Below, piece by piece: positions 44,628 through 45,715 of a DNA stretch of 45,715 nucleotides. Each line of letters starts with the position of its first letter. Position 1 is the first letter of the stretch. The notes beneath the pieces were generated by a model, which ran no database searches, had not been told where the DNA came from, and saw only the letters and a list, made by a program, of their open reading frames with translations. The stretch spans positions 1 through 45,715 of the forward strand of contig JAKCCH010000015.1 of the NCBI GenBank assembly GCA_021838945.1, written 5' to 3'. The translations under genes were made by a program, and so were the position numbers. The DNA is from Actinomycetes bacterium (GTDB lineage Bacteria; Actinomycetota; Acidimicrobiia; Acidimicrobiales; Bog-793).

Positions 44628-45266
44628 ATGTCTGAACTCCGCGACTACGTGAGCTGGCACAAAGCGTATGACGATCCCAACTCCGGGCTTTCATGGCGTC
44701 TTCGCGTGGTCCAGCAGTATCTCGCCGACGCGTTCGACCGGCATCATGGTGAGCTGCGGCTGCTGAGCTTGTGCTCGGGCGACGGGAGGGATCTCCTCGG
44801 CGTCCTCTCCGAACGCCCCGATGCCGAACGGGTGAGGGCAACGCTCATCGAGCTCCATCCGGGAATCGCCGCACGTGCCCGCGACGCCGCCGCTTCGGCC
44901 GGCCTGTCGGGGGTCGAGGTCAGGGTCGCCGACGCCGGCAACTCGGCGTCCTACGCGGGAGCAGTGCCTGCGGATGTCGTGATGTTGATCGGCATCTTCG
45001 GCAACATCAGCGACTCCGATATCGAGCAGACGGTCAGGGCGGCCCCGCAGCTGTGCCAGTCGGGTGCCACCCTTGTTTGGTCGCGCGGAAGAGACCGAGA
45101 CGACCGTAACGACGCCATCAGAGCGTGGTTCCGTGACGCCGGCTTCGAAGAGCTCGATTATGCGACACGCGAGGTAGACAGCGGGCCCGCGCTCGGCGCG
45201 ATGAGGTACCCCGGGGCGCCGCGAGAGCTCATCGCCGGAGAACAACTGTTCACCTTTCTGCGATGA
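44628..45266 (+). CDS. Class I SAM-dependent methyltransferase-like protein
   Basis: A 212-residue protein. The SAM site reads LRLLSLCSGDGRDLLGVLSE with Cys-Ser-Gly-Asp-Gly in place of the usual G-x-G-x-G, followed by RATLIELHPGIAARARDAAA and VVMLIGIFGNISDSDIEQTV. It resembles the family of small methyltransferases with CSGDGRD at motif I common in actinobacteria; the substrate is unknown. The C-terminal APRELIAGEQLFTFL strand completes the fold. The ribosome-binding site is weak. It lies 60 bp after the secreted-protein gene. Confidence 0.82.
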   Translation: MSELRDYVSWHKAYDDPNSGLSWRLRVVQQYLADAFDRHHGELRLLSLCSGDGRDLLGVLSERPDAERVRATLIELHPGIAARARDAAASAGLSGVEVRVADAGNSASYAGAVPADVVMLIGIFGNISDSDIEQTVRAAPQLCQSGATLVWSRGRDRDDRNDAIRAWFRDAGFEELDYATREVDSGPALGAMRYPGAPRELIAGEQLFTFLR

Positions 45267-45272
45267 GATGGC

Positions 45273-45443
45273 GTGGGCGGGCGGGAGACAACTTCCGCCA
45301 CAGCCCAGCGTCGCTGCCCGCGCCCGCACCAGCACACGACTCCTGCCGACACGCTCACCGCCCTCATGCTCGCCCGCATGGAAACCTGGGCTGATGCGGT
45401 TGCCGGCTACGTGCAAGCCTCGACTGGGACGGCGCCGCGCTAG
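45273..45443 (+). CDS. Possible small ORF after the methyltransferase
   Basis: A 56-codon frame whose second half (ADTLTALMLARMETWADAVA, GYVQASTGTAPR) is amphipathic and protein-like. It starts at a GTG seven bases after the methyltransferase stop without a clear ribosome-binding site; ATG 45366 is another option. It could be a remnant of a larger gene. No family recognised. Confidence 0.3.
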   Translation: MGGRETTSATAQRRCPRPHQHTTPADTLTALMLARMETWADAVAGYVQASTGTAPR

Positions 45444-45650
45444 AAACTGGGCCGGTCGACGCCCGCTCGGCTGCGCACCACCTGTGCTCTTGGACATCGC
45501 GCACTCGGCGGTGCCGTGACCGTCCGACGCGACCATCTCTCTCTCGCCGTCGGCAGACGAGGCAATGTCCCGCTGCCCTCGAGAAACGGGCTCCTCGCGA
45601 ATCAGGGTTGAGGCCGACGCCGTGATCTCGGTGACCATCCACCGCTGAGG

Positions 45651-45709
45651 CGGCCTCCGGCTCCCAAACTTCGGTTGTCCAACCAACTGAAGAGAGGAGC
45701 CGAAGGCCG
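45651..45709. repeat. Nested inverted repeat at the right edge, followed by a GTG start
   Basis: CGGCCTCCGGCTCC (45651-45664) pairs with GGAGCCGAAGGCCG (45696-45709) at 13 of 14 positions, and inside it CTTCGGTTG (45669-45677) pairs with CAACTGAAG (45684-45692) at 8 of 9 plus one wobble. An AGAGGAG ribosome-binding site (45693-45699) precedes GTG 45709, where a new gene would begin. This may be a regulatory hairpin or the end of a mobile element. The preceding 45444-45650 shows no gene. Confidence 0.5.
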
Positions 45710-45715
45710 TGGCCG

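Overview
The window is about 45.7 kb of high-GC DNA with strong G/C preference at third codon positions, frequent GTG/TTG starts and ATGA, GTGA or TGATG gene junctions. Those features, with a recCBD operon, a monomeric isocitrate dehydrogenase and small proteins that resemble actinobacterial families from memory, indicate an actinobacterium; I cannot go below phylum with confidence. I saw no rRNA, tRNA or CRISPR array. The left edge cuts into a glycosyltransferase gene. The right edge stops inside a nested inverted repeat followed by a ribosome-binding site and a GTG.

Layout. 1-5.5 kb: a membrane GT2 glycosyltransferase with a Thr/Ser-rich tail, a minus-strand cluster of two small membrane proteins behind an unrecognised ORF, a small conserved protein and an ABM-type monooxygenase. 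5.9-8.2 kb: a lone CoxL-like (form II, xanthine dehydrogenase family) molybdenum subunit. 8.4-15.6 kb: a sulfur-type redox module on the minus strand. It holds a CstB-like persulfide dioxygenase/rhodanese, a fused 4x[4Fe-4S]-NrfD membrane subunit and a DMSO-reductase-superfamily molybdoenzyme, with a GntR/HutC regulator and a Cys-rich mini-protein upstream. The mini-protein's promoter carries an ATACCC-N4-GGGTAT palindrome of the kind bound by CsoR/CstR-family sensors. 15.7-21 kb: two methyltransferases, isocitrate dehydrogenase and heme A synthase (ctaA). 21-30.5 kb: a decayed dodecin gene and recC-recB-recD with overlapping ends.

31-37.7 kb: a five-gene formate dehydrogenase operon on the minus strand, hemerythrin - alpha - FeS beta - NrfD gamma - hemerythrin. 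The alpha gene is interrupted by an in-frame TGA in the conserved context QARV-TGA-HSS and followed by a bacterial SECIS-like double stem, so it should encode a selenocysteine enzyme of about 1,102 residues. It has no twin-arginine signal, so the enzyme should face the cytoplasm. The two flanking hemerythrins suggest O2 handling for an O2-sensitive enzyme. Divergent from it are an arsR-glutaredoxin-groES cluster with an operator-like repeat in its promoter and a strong hairpin terminator.

39.5-45.7 kb: an intradiol dioxygenase, a short-chain dehydrogenase pseudogene with many frameshifts, a DEAD-box RNA helicase, a secreted or anchored protein with two domains and a methyltransferase. The genes read as an aerobic or microaerobic actinobacterium able to draw electrons from formate and reduced sulfur compounds into a quinone pool, with thiol/persulfide-responsive regulation. 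Protein identities come from motifs I can see; substrate assignments for the molybdoenzyme at 8.4-11.3 kb and the lone CoxL-like protein are inference.
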